From positions 1 to 49,228 of the forward strand of contig CACHFM010000010.1 in assembly GCA_902579105.1 (NCBI GenBank): a DNA stretch of 49,228 nucleotides. The letters run 5' to 3'. Below, piece after piece: positions 17,237 through 26,938 of the stretch. The stretch's first letter is position 1. Every line of letters starts with the position of its first letter. The position numbers were made by a program, and so were the translations under genes. Source of the stretch: an uncultured Pelagibacteraceae bacterium. GTDB taxonomy: Bacteria > Pseudomonadota > Alphaproteobacteria > Pelagibacterales > Pelagibacteraceae. The notes beneath the pieces were generated by a model, which was given only the letters and a program-made list of their open reading frames with translations, had not been told where the DNA came from and made no database searches.

Positions 17237-18349
17237 TCACAACTTATCAATGTATTTGTCATGAAATTGATCAAATGTACCTTCTTTAATATTTTTTCTA
17301 ATCTCAGACATTAGTTCTTGATAAAAGTTAATATTGTGAAGAGACAATAACATAGAAGCTAATATTTCATTGGTATTAAATAGATGGTTTAAATAATTTT
17401 TTGAATATTTATTTAAATTTAAATTTTTACAATTAACATCTAGAGGCGAATTATCGAATTGGTATTTGTTATTTTTAATATTTATTCTACCTTGCCAAGT
17501 AAAAGCTAAACCAGTTCTTCCAGATCTTGTTGGTAAAACACAATCAAACATATCAATACCTCTTTTTACGGCACCTAAAATATCTGAAGGTGTTCCAACA
17601 CCCATTAAATAATGAGGTTTGTCTTTTGGCAAAAAATCTTTAATATCATCTAGAACTCTAAACATTTCATCTTGTGACTCTCCTACAGCTAAGCCACCTA
17701 TAGCATAACCATCAAAACCAATATTTACTAACTCATTTAAAGATTTTATTCTTAAATCTTTAAATAAACCTCCTTGAACAATTCCAAATAAAGCTTTGTG
17801 TGGATTGATACCAAAAGCTTTTTTTGATCTTAGTGCCCAATAAAGAGAAAGATCCATAGATTTATTAATTAAATTATAGTCATTAGATTTTTTTGGACAT
17901 TCATCCATGATCATAACAATATCTGAATTTAGACCTAACTGTATTCTAATACTTTCTTCAGGACTTAAAAAAAATTTTTTACCATCAACATGAGAATTGA
18001 ATATGGCTCCTTTTTCTCTATCAATTTTATTAAGTTTCGATAATGACATTACTTGAAAACCGCCAGAGTCAGTCAAAATTGGAAGATCACAATTCATAAA
18101 TTGATGTAAGCCACCAGCATGTTTTATTCTTTCTACGCCTGGTCTTATCATTAAATGATATGTGTTTGATAAAATTATTTCAGAGCCAGTTTTTTTTATA
18201 TCATCAATGGTACATGCTTTGACAGTTGCTTGTGTACCAACTGGCATAAATGCAGGTGTATTGATTTTGCCTCTATGAGTTTCAATTAACCCACTTCTTG
18301 CAAATTTATCTGTTTTTAATATTTTAAAGGCAAAATTTTTTAATGCCAT
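17237..18349 (-). CDS. tgt: tRNA-guanine transglycosylase with incomplete zinc site
   Basis: Exchanges guanine 34 for the queuine precursor preQ1 in tRNAs with GUN anticodons. Length (370 aa) and fold markers are normal: LTDSGGFQVMSL with the active-site D94, GIVQGG near 189-194, GGLAVGE (bacterial preQ1-type pocket) near 218-224, and MFDCVLPTR with the nucleophile D269. The C-terminal zinc site is unusual. The family C-x-C-x2-C triplet reads C307-K-N309-L-N-L312, so two of the three cysteines are gone, while the later histidine (H338 in SLHNINFYQ) remains. The queA gene, usually next to tgt in relatives, is absent. Last protein gene of the ssb-gyrA-coaD-ppi unit. Confidence 0.93.
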   Translation of the reverse strand: MALKNFAFKILKTDKFARSGLIETHRGKINTPAFMPVGTQATVKACTIDDIKKTGSEIILSNTYHLMIRPGVERIKHAGGLHQFMNCDLPILTDSGGFQVMSLSKLNKIDREKGAIFNSHVDGKKFFLSPEESIRIQLGLNSDIVMIMDECPKKSNDYNLINKSMDLSLYWALRSKKAFGINPHKALFGIVQGGLFKDLRIKSLNELVNIGFDGYAIGGLAVGESQDEMFRVLDDIKDFLPKDKPHYLMGVGTPSDILGAVKRGIDMFDCVLPTRSGRTGLAFTWQGRINIKNNKYQFDNSPLDVNCKNLNLNKYSKNYLNHLFNTNEILASMLLSLHNINFYQELMSEIRKNIKEGTFDQFHDKYIDKL

Positions 18350-18358
18350 TTATAAAAT

Positions 18359-18919
18359 TTAATTTGATTTAAAACTAATAATTTTATCTGGATCAGTAAC
18401 AGCACCATTATTACTGTCATCACCTCTTTTAATTTTATCAACAAATTCCATTCCTTCTAAAACTTTACCAAATACAGTATATTGTCTGTCAAGAAATGGT
18501 GCTGGCTTGAAACATATAAAAAATTGACTATTGGCACTATTAGGATCTGAAGATCTAGCCATTGATAATGTTCCTCTATCATGTGGAAGACTGCTAAATT
18601 CTTGTTTTAAGTCCGGCAGATCTGAACCACCCATACCAGCCATGCTTAAATTAAAATCTTTAGATTCTGAATTTCCAAACTTAACATCACCAGTTTGTGC
18701 CATAAAACCATCAATCACTCTATGGAATACTACGTTATCATATTTGCCACTATCTGCTAATTCTTTAATTCTTTTAACATGATTTGGGGCTACATCTTCA
18801 AATAACTCTATTTTTACATCTCCGTCTTTTAATTTTAAAATCATTATATTCTCCTGTGCTATTGATTGATTAATAATTAAAAAAAATAAAATAAATATAT
18901 AAACAATAAATTTATTCAT
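18359..18919 (-). CDS. Cyclophilin-type peptidyl-prolyl isomerase, possible dual start
   Basis: Catalyses cis-trans isomerisation of proline bonds. From the first ATG it is 186 aa with a signal peptide (about 1-21, ending SIAQEN), making it periplasmic. The cyclophilin core begins at M26 (MILKLKDGDVKIELFEDVAPNHV) and includes FHRVIDGFMAQTGD, the SMARSSDPNSANSQFFI region and FLDRQYTVFGKV. An AGGAG sits 6 nt before the ATG of M26 (18842-18844). That is a better ribosome-binding site than anything before the first ATG, so a cytoplasmic 161-aa form is possible. The first start overlaps coaD by 8 nt. Confidence 0.93.
   Translation of the reverse strand: MNKFIVYIFILFFLIINQSIAQENIMILKLKDGDVKIELFEDVAPNHVKRIKELADSGKYDNVVFHRVIDGFMAQTGDVKFGNSESKDFNLSMAGMGGSDLPDLKQEFSSLPHDRGTLSMARSSDPNSANSQFFICFKPAPFLDRQYTVFGKVLEGMEFVDKIKRGDDSNNGAVTDPDKIISFKSN
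18842..18855 (-). promoter_or_regulatory. Internal Shine-Dalgarno and start inside the cyclophilin gene
   Basis: On the minus strand, AGGAG (18855-18851), a 6-nt spacer and ATG (18844-18842) are in frame with the cyclophilin, immediately after the predicted signal-peptide cleavage region. Sequence and spacing are seen directly; use of this start is inferred. Confidence 0.5.
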
Positions 18920-19406
18920 ATTTTTCTTTTAAAGATTTAATAGTACTTTTAGTAGTAAACTTTTTTATATCTCCTTTTAATTTGACAATTTCTTTTACAA
19001 ACTTTGAAGAAATTATTTGATTTTCTACGTCTGACATTAAAAATATTGTTTCTATATTGCTATTTAATTTTCTATTCATACCAGCTAATTGAAATTCATA
19101 TTCAAAATCAGATACTGCTCTTAATCCTCTTAAAATTATAGTTGATTTATATTTTTTACATAAATCTGTTGTTAAAGATCCAAATGATACAACTAATATT
19201 TTTTTTTTATTAAGTTTAAGATCATTGAATAAAGCCTTGTTAACAATATTTATTCTTTCATTAATGCTAAATAAATAATTTTTATCGCTTACTTCAGATA
19301 CAGCTACTATTATTTTATCAAAAATTTTTAATGCTTTTTTAATAACATCTATATGTCCGTAAGTAATAGGATCAAAAGTACCTGGGTATATTGCAACTTT
19401 ATTCAT
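18912..19406 (-). CDS. coaD: Phosphopantetheine adenylyltransferase
   Basis: Fourth enzyme of coenzyme A synthesis: joins ATP and 4'-phosphopantetheine to make dephospho-CoA. At 164 aa it matches the family. The nucleotidyltransferase motif YPGTFDPITYGHIDVI (T/HxGH) is at about 7-22, then RGLRAVSDFEYEFQLAGMNRKL near 93-114, and ISSKFVKEIVKLKGDI near the C-terminus. The start codon shares one base with the gyrA stop, so the two are translationally linked. The gyrA-coaD-ppi order is typical for Alphaproteobacteria. Confidence 0.96.
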   Translation of the reverse strand: MNKVAIYPGTFDPITYGHIDVIKKALKIFDKIIVAVSEVSDKNYLFSINERINIVNKALFNDLKLNKKKILVVSFGSLTTDLCKKYKSTIILRGLRAVSDFEYEFQLAGMNRKLNSNIETIFLMSDVENQIISSKFVKEIVKLKGDIKKFTTKSTIKSLKEKYE

Positions 19407-21985
19407 TATATCAAATTATCATCAATTTTAATTGCAGAAACAACTTTTTCTTCGCCAGATAATTTAATAATTCTTACGCCCTGAGTATTTCTTCCAGCTG
19501 TTCTAATTTCTTTTACAGCGACTCGAATAACTCTACCTTTGTTTGTTGAAATAAGAATTTCATCACCTTCATAAACTGGGAAAGATGATGTTATATTGCC
19601 GTTTCTAGGTGAATTTACAATTCCAATAATACCTTTTCCCCCACGATTAGTAACACGATAATCAAAATGAGACGTTTTCTTCCCATAGCCATTTTCACTA
19701 ATGGATAAAACAAATTTTTCTTTTGCTGTTAATTCTGATTTTTCATCTTTTGATTTTTTTCCATTTTTTTTAATCTTGTCATTGTTGATAACAGAAAGAG
19801 ATACTATTTGGTCATTTGATGCCAATTCTATACCTTTGATTCCTTTTGAAGATCTACCTTTAAAAACTCTTAATTTTTTTGCTTCAAATCTAATACATTT
19901 ACCAAACTTAGTGCTCAAAATTACATCTTGATCGTCTTGACAAATCTTAACACCAACAATTTTGTCATTATTATCTAGTTTCATAGCAATTTTTCCAGAT
20001 GCATTAATTGAAGAAAAGTCTTCTAGACTATTTTTTCTTACCTTGCCTTGAGCTGTTGCAAAAATTATTTGATAATTTTTAGAGTCTGTTTCATCCTCAG
20101 GCATTGGCATAATTGAACTAATTGATTGATGGCTTTTCAATGGAAGTATATTAAATAAAGATTTCCCTTTTGATGAAGGTGAACCTTCTGGGATTTTCCA
20201 AGCTTTGACTTTGTATACAAGACCTTCTGTGGAAAAAAATAATACTGAAGTATGTGTATTAACAGATAACGTTTGGATTACTGAGTCTTGATCTCTTGTT
20301 GTGATGCCTGATTTACCTTTACCACCTCTTTTTTGTTGTTTAACACCATCTAAAGAACCTCTCTTTATATATCCTTGAAGTGTAACTGTTATGATAACCG
20401 ATTGTTTTTGAATAGTTTCTTCAATATCATAATTTAATACAGCATTTATAATTTTAGTTCTTCTTGGAACAGAAAATTTTTCTTTAATATTTTTGAGTTC
20501 TTCACTGATAACTTTTAAAAGTTCTTTTTTAGATGATATAATTTTTTTATATTTATTTATTAATTCAGCAAGTTTTTTGATTTCAATTTCAATTTCATTA
20601 ATACCTATTGCTGTTAATTTTTGAAGCCTTAATTCTAGTATAGCTAAAACCTGTGGCTCAGTAAGAGAATAAAGATTTTTACCTTTTTTGCCATCAACTA
20701 ATGAAATTAGTTTTTGAGATTTATTGATTTTCCATTTTGTTTTTAATATTGCATTTTTAGCATCATCTGGTGTTTTAGATGAACGAATAATTTTTATAAT
20801 TTTATCTAGATTTTCAACAGAAACTGAAAGACCAATTAAAATATGAGCTCTTTCTTCCGCCTTTTGCAAATCAAATTTAGTTTTTTTGATAACTACATCT
20901 TCTCTAAAAGATAAAAAGTTTGAAAGGAAGTCTTTTAGATTACAAGTTTTAGGTTTTCCTTCAACAATTGCCAATGTATTAAAACCAAAAGAACTTTCTA
21001 TTTGAGTATTTTTATAAAGTTGTCTTTTAATTGTTTCAGGCTCAACTCCATTTCTTAGGTCGATTGCAACTCTAATACCTTCTCTATTAGACTCATCTCT
21101 TATATCTTTAATACCTTGAATCTTTTTGTCCCTTACTAATTGAGCAATTCTTTCATTTAAAACAGATTTATTTACTTGATAAGGAATTGAAGTTATTACC
21201 AGTCTATCTCTTCCATTTTTAAGACTTTCAACAGAAACGTCACCTCTAATTTTAAAAGATCCTCTTCCACTGTTATAACCTTGTTTAATAATATCTTTTC
21301 CAATAATTACACCACCAGTTGGGAAATCTGGTCCTGGTATATGTTTCATTAACTCTTTAATTTTTATATCCTTATTATTGATTAAAGCTAATGTGCCATC
21401 AATAATTTCTCCTAAATTATGTGGAGGAATGCTTGTTGCCATACCTACAGCAATACCTCCGGCACCATTAACTAAAAGATTTGGATATTGTGCTGGAAGA
21501 ACAGTAGGTTCTTTTTCAGTTTCATCATAATTATTTTTGAAAGAAATAGTATTTTTTTCAATATCATCGATAAGAAATTGAGAAACTTTAGATAATCTAG
21601 TTTCAGTATATCTCATAGCAGCTGCAGGATCACCATCGATTGAACCAAAGTTACCTTGACCTTGAACTAATGGTATACTCATTGAAAAATCTTGAACCAT
21701 TCTTACTAATGCGTCATAAACTGACTGATCTCCATGTGGATGGTATTTACCAATAACATCTCCAACTATTCTTGCTGACTTTCTAAATTGTTTAGACCAG
21801 TCATAACCACCTTTATACATTGCGTATAAAATTCTACGATGAACTGGCTTTAAACCATCTCTTACATCTGGAAGAGCACGACTAATTATAACGCTCATTG
21901 CATAAGAGAGATAAGACGAACTCATCTCATCATGCATTGAGATTAATTTTATATTATTATCTTTAGGAATTTCAGTTTTTTGCAT
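19406..21985 (-). CDS. gyrA: DNA gyrase subunit A
   Basis: The breakage-reunion subunit of gyrase, which introduces negative supercoils. At 859 aa it is full length. The N-terminal domain has [20 protein letters not shown] and VHRRILYAM, the helix with [10 protein letters not shown], and the catalytic tyrosine in [10 protein letters not shown]. The C-terminal half contains the beta-pinwheel repeats and the GyrA box [11 protein letters not shown] near residue 560, which distinguishes it from ParC. A lysine-rich insertion ([19 protein letters not shown]) lies between pinwheel blades. It follows ssb by 5 nt. Confidence 0.97.
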   Translation of the reverse strand: MQKTEIPKDNNIKLISMHDEMSSSYLSYAMSVIISRALPDVRDGLKPVHRRILYAMYKGGYDWSKQFRKSARIVGDVIGKYHPHGDQSVYDALVRMVQDFSMSIPLVQGQGNFGSIDGDPAAAMRYTETRLSKVSQFLIDDIEKNTISFKNNYDETEKEPTVLPAQYPNLLVNGAGGIAVGMATSIPPHNLGEIIDGTLALINNKDIKIKELMKHIPGPDFPTGGVIIGKDIIKQGYNSGRGSFKIRGDVSVESLKNGRDRLVITSIPYQVNKSVLNERIAQLVRDKKIQGIKDIRDESNREGIRVAIDLRNGVEPETIKRQLYKNTQIESSFGFNTLAIVEGKPKTCNLKDFLSNFLSFREDVVIKKTKFDLQKAEERAHILIGLSVSVENLDKIIKIIRSSKTPDDAKNAILKTKWKINKSQKLISLVDGKKGKNLYSLTEPQVLAILELRLQKLTAIGINEIEIEIKKLAELINKYKKIISSKKELLKVISEELKNIKEKFSVPRRTKIINAVLNYDIEETIQKQSVIITVTLQGYIKRGSLDGVKQQKRGGKGKSGITTRDQDSVIQTLSVNTHTSVLFFSTEGLVYKVKAWKIPEGSPSSKGKSLFNILPLKSHQSISSIMPMPEDETDSKNYQIIFATAQGKVRKNSLEDFSSINASGKIAMKLDNNDKIVGVKICQDDQDVILSTKFGKCIRFEAKKLRVFKGRSSKGIKGIELASNDQIVSLSVINNDKIKKNGKKSKDEKSELTAKEKFVLSISENGYGKKTSHFDYRVTNRGGKGIIGIVNSPRNGNITSSFPVYEGDEILISTNKGRVIRVAVKEIRTAGRNTQGVRIIKLSGEEKVVSAIKIDDNLI

Positions 21986-21990
21986 AGATA

Positions 21991-22443
21991 CTAAAATGGA
22001 ATTTCATCATCCATATCATTAGATACTTGAGAAGAGTCTTCTATATTATTTTGTTGAGATGTATCATTTTGAATTCCACCACCAGAATTTCCTCCACCAA
22101 GCATTGTTAATGAAGAATTGTATCCTTGAATAACAATTTCTGTTGAATACTTATCTTGACCTGATTGCTCATCTTTCCATTTTCTTGTTGTTAGTTGACC
22201 TTCAACATAAATCTGTGCACCTTTTTTTAGATACTGTTGAACTACATTTACTAAACCTTCATTAAATACAACTATACGGTGCCACTCAGTTTTTTCTTTT
22301 TTTTCACCAGTATTTTTATCTTTCCATGATTGACTTGTAGCTAAGCTAAGTCTTGCAACACTTTTTCCATTTACCATTTGTTTAATCTCTGGATCTGCGC
22401 CCAAACGACCAATTAATAATACTTTATTTAAACTTCCAGCCAT
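21991..22443 (-). CDS. ssb: Single-stranded DNA-binding protein
   Basis: Binds single-stranded DNA in replication, repair and recombination. The 150-aa sequence begins with the OB-fold ([19 protein letters not shown], then WHRIVVFNE and [11 protein letters not shown]), has a short glycine/asparagine-rich linker, and ends in DMDDEIPF, the acidic tip that recruits partner proteins. It is divergent from uvrA across 88 bp that contain a palindrome discussed separately; uvrA-ssb-gyrA is a conserved alphaproteobacterial arrangement. Confidence 0.97.
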   Translation of the reverse strand: MAGSLNKVLLIGRLGADPEIKQMVNGKSVARLSLATSQSWKDKNTGEKKEKTEWHRIVVFNEGLVNVVQQYLKKGAQIYVEGQLTTRKWKDEQSGQDKYSTEIVIQGYNSSLTMLGGGNSGGGIQNDTSQQNNIEDSSQVSNDMDDEIPF

Positions 22444-22473
22444 AATATTTAATATTTGTTAAATTATTTATTT

Positions 22474-22492
22474 AGAATTATACCACAATTCT
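22474..22492. promoter_or_regulatory. Palindrome between ssb and uvrA, candidate operator
   Basis: AGAATT and AATTCT flank a 7-bp centre in the 88-bp divergent region. Both neighbours are commonly DNA-damage-inducible, so an SOS-type operator is plausible, but the half-sites do not match the usual alphaproteobacterial LexA box (GTTC-N7-GTTC). Function is inferred only from position and symmetry. Confidence 0.35.
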
Positions 22493-22531
22493 TTTGAATA
22501 TTAATTTTATTAACTCAAAGCAACAAAAAAT

Positions 22532-25384
22532 ATGATTAAAAAGATAGTTATTAAGGGGGCGAAAGAACATAATTTGAAGAATCTTTCTGTTGAAATCCCA
22601 AAAGATCAATTTGTTGTAATAACTGGACTATCAGGTTCAGGAAAATCATCTTTAGCATTCGATACAATATATGCCGAAGGACAAAGAAGATATGTTGAAA
22701 GTTTATCAGCATATGCAAGGCAGTTTTTAGATAAAATGAAAAAACCTAATGTTGATCTTATAGAGGGTTTAAGTCCTGCTATTGCAATTGAACAAAAAAA
22801 TACATCAAAAAATCCAAGATCTACGGTGGCGACTGTTACTGAAATTTATGATTATATGAGAGTGCTGTATGCAAGAGCTGGTATACCCTATTCTCCATTC
22901 ACAGGTAAACCTATAACGTCTCAAACAATAACTCAGATAGTTGATTTGATAAAAAAATTACCTAAAAAATCAACTATATATATTTATGCACCAGTAGTAA
23001 GAGGCCGTAAAGGTGAATATAAAAAAGATATTCTTAGTTATAAAAAAAGAGGATTTAGAAAAATTAAAATAAATAATATTTTATACGATATAGAAAAATC
23101 ACCTAATTTAGATAAAAAACTTAAACACGATATTTCAGTTTTAGTTGATAGAATAGTTTTAAATTCTAAAATTGGCAATAGGTTAGCTGAAAGTGTTGAA
23201 ACAGCAGTTAATTTATCAAATGGATTAGTATTTGTTGAGTATGAGGACGAAACATTACCATTAAAATTCAGAAAAACTGAAAAAATTATTTACTCTACTA
23301 AATTTGCCTGTCCTGAAAGTGGTTTTACAATCGAAGAAATAGAACCAAGATTGTTTTCTTTTAATAGTCCTTATGGAGCTTGTGAAGAATGTGAAGGAAT
23401 TGGAATGAAATTAAATGTTGATCCAAATTTAGTAATTCCAGACGAACGCAAAAGTATAGCTGATGGAGCTATAGAGCCATGGTCTAAATCTACAACTCTT
23501 TATTATGCACAAACATTAGCCTCAATAGCAAAACATTATGGTTTTTCTTTAGATGAAAAATGGAAAAAACTTCCAAAAAAAATAAAGGATATAATTCTAT
23601 ATGGATCAGATGATGATGAAATTAAATTTAATTATGATGATGGTTATGAAAAATATTCACACAAAAAAACTTTTGAAGGTGTAATTAATAATTTAGAAAG
23701 AAGATTTTTGGAGTCTGATAGTGAATGGAAAAGAGAAGCTATTGCTGAATATCAATCAGATACAGCGTGTGAAGCATGTAATGGTGATAGATTAAAAGAA
23801 GAAGCATTATGTGTTAAAATAGATAATCTTAATATTAGTGAAATTGCCAAAAAATCAATTTTAGATGCTTCAGACTGGTTTAAAAATTTAGAAAAAAATC
23901 TTGATAAAAGGCAATTTAAAATTGCCGAACATGTACTAAAAGAAATCAATGAAAGATTAAATTTTTTGTTAAATGTGGGTTTAGATTATCTTACTTTATC
24001 AAGAGAATCTGGAACACTTTCTGGTGGTGAAGCCCAAAGAATAAGATTAGCTTCACAAATTGGTTCAGGATTAACTGGTGTTCTATATGTTCTTGACGAA
24101 CCTTCAATAGGATTACACCAAAAAGATAACATAAAACTTATTAATGCACTTAAAAGACTTAGAGATCTCGGTAACACTGTCATTGTTGTAGAGCATGATA
24201 CTGAAACAATGGAAAATGCTGATCATATTATAGATCTTGGTCCTGAAGCTGGAAGTCAGGGTGGTGAAGTAACTGCACAAGGTACTTTTGAAGAAATTAA
24301 ATTAAACAAACAAAGTATAACTGGTCAATACTTATCAAACAAAAAAAAAATTGAAATTCCTACAACTCGTAGATTAGCAAAAAATGGTCGATTTGTTGAA
24401 ATTAATGGTGCTAGTGGCAATAATCTAAATAATGTTAATCTTAAAATTCCAACAGGAAGTTTTACTTGTGTAACTGGAGTATCTGGAAGTGGTAAATCAA
24501 CATTAATATTACAGACATTATATCATGCTCTTAACCTAACACTAAATAACAAAGCAAGAAAAACTCCAAAAGCTTTTAAAAGTTATAAAGGTGTTGAGCT
24601 AATAGATAAAATAATTGATATCGACCAATCACCAATTGGTAGAACTCCAAGATCAAATCCTGCAACATACACAGGGGCTTTTGGACCAATTAGAGATTGG
24701 TTCACTGGTTTACCTGAATCTAAAACTCGAGGATACAAACCTGGAAGATTTTCATTTAATGTAAAAGGTGGAAGATGCGAAGCTTGTGAAGGTGATGGCG
24801 TAATTACTTATGAAATGCACTTTTTACCTGATGTTTATATTCAATGTGATGAGTGCAAAGGAACAAGATACAATAGAGAAACACTTGAAATAAAATTTAA
24901 AGGTAAAAGTATTGCTGATGTTCTAGATATGTCAGTGGATGAAGGTTGTGAGTATTTTGAAAATATTTCAAGTATTAAAACAAAGCTTCTTACTCTTAAA
25001 AAAGTTGGTTTAGGTTATATTAAAATAGGCCAGCAAGCTACGACCCTTTCTGGTGGTGAAGCTCAAAGAATTAAATTAGCTAAAGAACTTTCCAAAAGAT
25101 CTACTGGTAGAACAATGTATATATTAGATGAACCTACAACAGGACTTCATCAACATGATATTAAAAAATTATTAGAAATTCTTCATACTTTTGTTAAACT
25201 TGGAAATACAGTTGTTGTCATTGAACATAATTTGGATGTGATTAAAACAGCTGATTATATTGTTGATATGGGTCCTGAAGGAGGCGTAAAAGGTGGTAAC
25301 ATCATTGCTGAAGGCAAACCCGAAGAAATATCTAAAATTTCAGGCAGTTACACTGGTCAATTTCTAAAGTCTTTGTTGAAATAA
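22532..25384 (+). CDS. uvrA: Excinuclease ABC subunit A
   Basis: The damage-sensing ATPase of nucleotide excision repair. The 950-aa protein has two ABC ATPase modules: Walker A motifs [14 protein letters not shown] near residue 31 and [11 protein letters not shown] near 650, and ABC signatures [20 protein letters not shown] near 490 and [16 protein letters not shown] near 845. Zinc-binding cysteine pairs ([16 protein letters not shown]; later [17 protein letters not shown]) are intact. Nothing unusual apart from high lysine content. Followed after 55 bp by the PuuD-like gene on the same strand. Confidence 0.98.
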   Translation: MIKKIVIKGAKEHNLKNLSVEIPKDQFVVITGLSGSGKSSLAFDTIYAEGQRRYVESLSAYARQFLDKMKKPNVDLIEGLSPAIAIEQKNTSKNPRSTVATVTEIYDYMRVLYARAGIPYSPFTGKPITSQTITQIVDLIKKLPKKSTIYIYAPVVRGRKGEYKKDILSYKKRGFRKIKINNILYDIEKSPNLDKKLKHDISVLVDRIVLNSKIGNRLAESVETAVNLSNGLVFVEYEDETLPLKFRKTEKIIYSTKFACPESGFTIEEIEPRLFSFNSPYGACEECEGIGMKLNVDPNLVIPDERKSIADGAIEPWSKSTTLYYAQTLASIAKHYGFSLDEKWKKLPKKIKDIILYGSDDDEIKFNYDDGYEKYSHKKTFEGVINNLERRFLESDSEWKREAIAEYQSDTACEACNGDRLKEEALCVKIDNLNISEIAKKSILDASDWFKNLEKNLDKRQFKIAEHVLKEINERLNFLLNVGLDYLTLSRESGTLSGGEAQRIRLASQIGSGLTGVLYVLDEPSIGLHQKDNIKLINALKRLRDLGNTVIVVEHDTETMENADHIIDLGPEAGSQGGEVTAQGTFEEIKLNKQSITGQYLSNKKKIEIPTTRRLAKNGRFVEINGASGNNLNNVNLKIPTGSFTCVTGVSGSGKSTLILQTLYHALNLTLNNKARKTPKAFKSYKGVELIDKIIDIDQSPIGRTPRSNPATYTGAFGPIRDWFTGLPESKTRGYKPGRFSFNVKGGRCEACEGDGVITYEMHFLPDVYIQCDECKGTRYNRETLEIKFKGKSIADVLDMSVDEGCEYFENISSIKTKLLTLKKVGLGYIKIGQQATTLSGGEAQRIKLAKELSKRSTGRTMYILDEPTTGLHQHDIKKLLEILHTFVKLGNTVVVIEHNLDVIKTADYIVDMGPEGGVKGGNIIAEGKPEEISKISGSYTGQFLKSLLK

Positions 25385-25439
25385 ACTTATAAAAGAATGT
25401 TAAAATAATTATTAATTTAGTGTATAAATAAAAGGAATC

Positions 25440-26042
25440 ATGAGCAATTTATTATCTTCATTATCAAAAACTATTCACGTTTCATTAGCTTTAGCAATTT
25501 TGCTATTTCTGGGCTTGTATTATTTAAATGATGGTTTTGCTTTTGATACTCTTTTCTGGAGTTGGTTATTTAGATATATTCATGTGATAGTTGCTATCAT
25601 GTGGATTGGTTTACTATGGTATTTTAATTTTGTTCAAATTCCAAATATGGGTAAAATTCCTGATGAACAAAAACCAGCCATTGGGAAAGTAATTGCTCCT
25701 GCTGCATTATTTTACTTTAGATGGGCAGCGGCTTTTACTGTTTTATCTGGATTAATCTTAGCTTTGTTAAATGGTTATTTACATGATGCTATGACATTGA
25801 GCATTGGATCAGGTATACCTAAGCATACAGCAATTGGAATTGGAATGTGGCTTGGTGTTATAATGGCTTTTAATGTTTGGTTTGTAATTTGGCCTAATCA
25901 AAAAAGAGCTTTAGGTATAGTTGAGTGTGATCCTGATTTGAAAGCCAAGTCAGCTAAAACAGCAATGTTATTTTCTAGAACAAATACTTTACTATCATTA
26001 CCAATGTTACTTACAATGGTAATTGCACAAAACCTTTATTAA
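25440..26042 (+). CDS. PuuD-like membrane protein (urate oxidase N-terminal-type domain), no cytochrome c domain
   Basis: A 200-aa membrane protein resembling the membrane domain of PuuD-type urate hydroxylases. Helices include one at about 13-30, FRYIHVIVAIMWIGLLWYFNFVQIPNM at about 44-70, FRWAAAFTVLSGLILALL near 98-115, and GMWLGVIMAFNVWFVIWPNQ near 135-154, then a final helix. The conserved histidines and the NxxFVIWPNQ segment suggest haem binding. Full-length PuuD carries a C-terminal cytochrome c domain; this one stops before it and has no CxxCH. Urate oxidation is therefore uncertain. An AAGGA lies just before the ATG and a -10-like TATAAAT is about 12 bp further up. Confidence 0.7.
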   Translation: MSNLLSSLSKTIHVSLALAILLFLGLYYLNDGFAFDTLFWSWLFRYIHVIVAIMWIGLLWYFNFVQIPNMGKIPDEQKPAIGKVIAPAALFYFRWAAAFTVLSGLILALLNGYLHDAMTLSIGSGIPKHTAIGIGMWLGVIMAFNVWFVIWPNQKRALGIVECDPDLKAKSAKTAMLFSRTNTLLSLPMLLTMVIAQNLY

Positions 26043-26050
26043 TTTATTTA

Positions 26051-26938
26051 TTATTTATCGTCTTCTCTTAAGACTGTTTTTTGTGAAACTTTAAGCCTTA
26101 CCAAGACTGTGTTAGCAATATAAATTGAAGAATAAGTTCCAAATACAACTCCAAGAATCATTGCTAAAGAAAATCCTTTTAAAATTTCTCCACCAAAAAG
26201 ATAAATAGCTAATAATGCTAATAATGTTGTGGCAGATGTAATTATTGTTCTTGATAAAGTTTCATTTATTGAAATATTGGTAAGTTCAAAAATTTTAATA
26301 TCAGAATATTTTCTTAAATTTTCTCTAACACGGTCAAAAATTACAACTGTATCGTTCATAGAATAACCAACAATTGTTAAAACAGCTGCAATAATTGATA
26401 AATTAATTTCTAAACTAAATAATGAGAAAACACCTAATGTTACGATAACATCATGAAATAAGGCTAGAATTGCACCTAAACTAAATTGCCACTCAAATCT
26501 TATCCAAATATAAACTAGCATTAATGCTAAGGATAACGATATAGCAATTACACCTGATTTTAATAACTCTGCACTAACTTTTGGACCGACATTTTCAACC
26601 CTTCTAAAATCATAGTTGTTACTAAATGATTTATCTAAATTTTTCTTAATTTCTTCAATGATATTTTTTTTATTATCTTTATTTTCAAATTTAATTAAGA
26701 AATCATTATCTTTACCAAATTTTTTGACTGAAATATCTCCTAGATTCATTTGACTAAACCTATCTCTCAATGAACTTACGTTTATTTTTGAGTCTGATGC
26801 TCTTAACTCAATTAATGTTCCACCTTTAAAATCGATGCCGAAATTAAGACCTTTGAAAATTAATAATAATAATGAAATTACAATTAATATTGCAGATAAT
26901 AAATTGAAGTGATTATAATATCTATTAAATGAGATCAT
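26051..26938 (-). CDS. secF: Protein translocase subunit SecF
   Basis: Works with SecD to pull exported proteins through SecYEG using the proton gradient. At 295 aa it has the expected six helices: the first at about 12-32, followed by GIDFKGGTLIELR (family motif), a periplasmic domain to about 125, and then the membrane block with RFEWQFSLGAILALFHDV, LTIVGYSMNDTVVIFDRVRENL (conserved SecF signature near 190-211) and TTLLALLAIYLFGG. The start shares one base with the secD stop. It is the last gene of the long leftward run and converges with the PuuD-like gene (8-nt gap). Confidence 0.97.
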   Translation of the reverse strand: MISFNRYYNHFNLLSAILIVISLLLLIFKGLNFGIDFKGGTLIELRASDSKINVSSLRDRFSQMNLGDISVKKFGKDNDFLIKFENKDNKKNIIEEIKKNLDKSFSNNYDFRRVENVGPKVSAELLKSGVIAISLSLALMLVYIWIRFEWQFSLGAILALFHDVIVTLGVFSLFSLEINLSIIAAVLTIVGYSMNDTVVIFDRVRENLRKYSDIKIFELTNISINETLSRTIITSATTLLALLAIYLFGGEILKGFSLAMILGVVFGTYSSIYIANTVLVRLKVSQKTVLREDDK

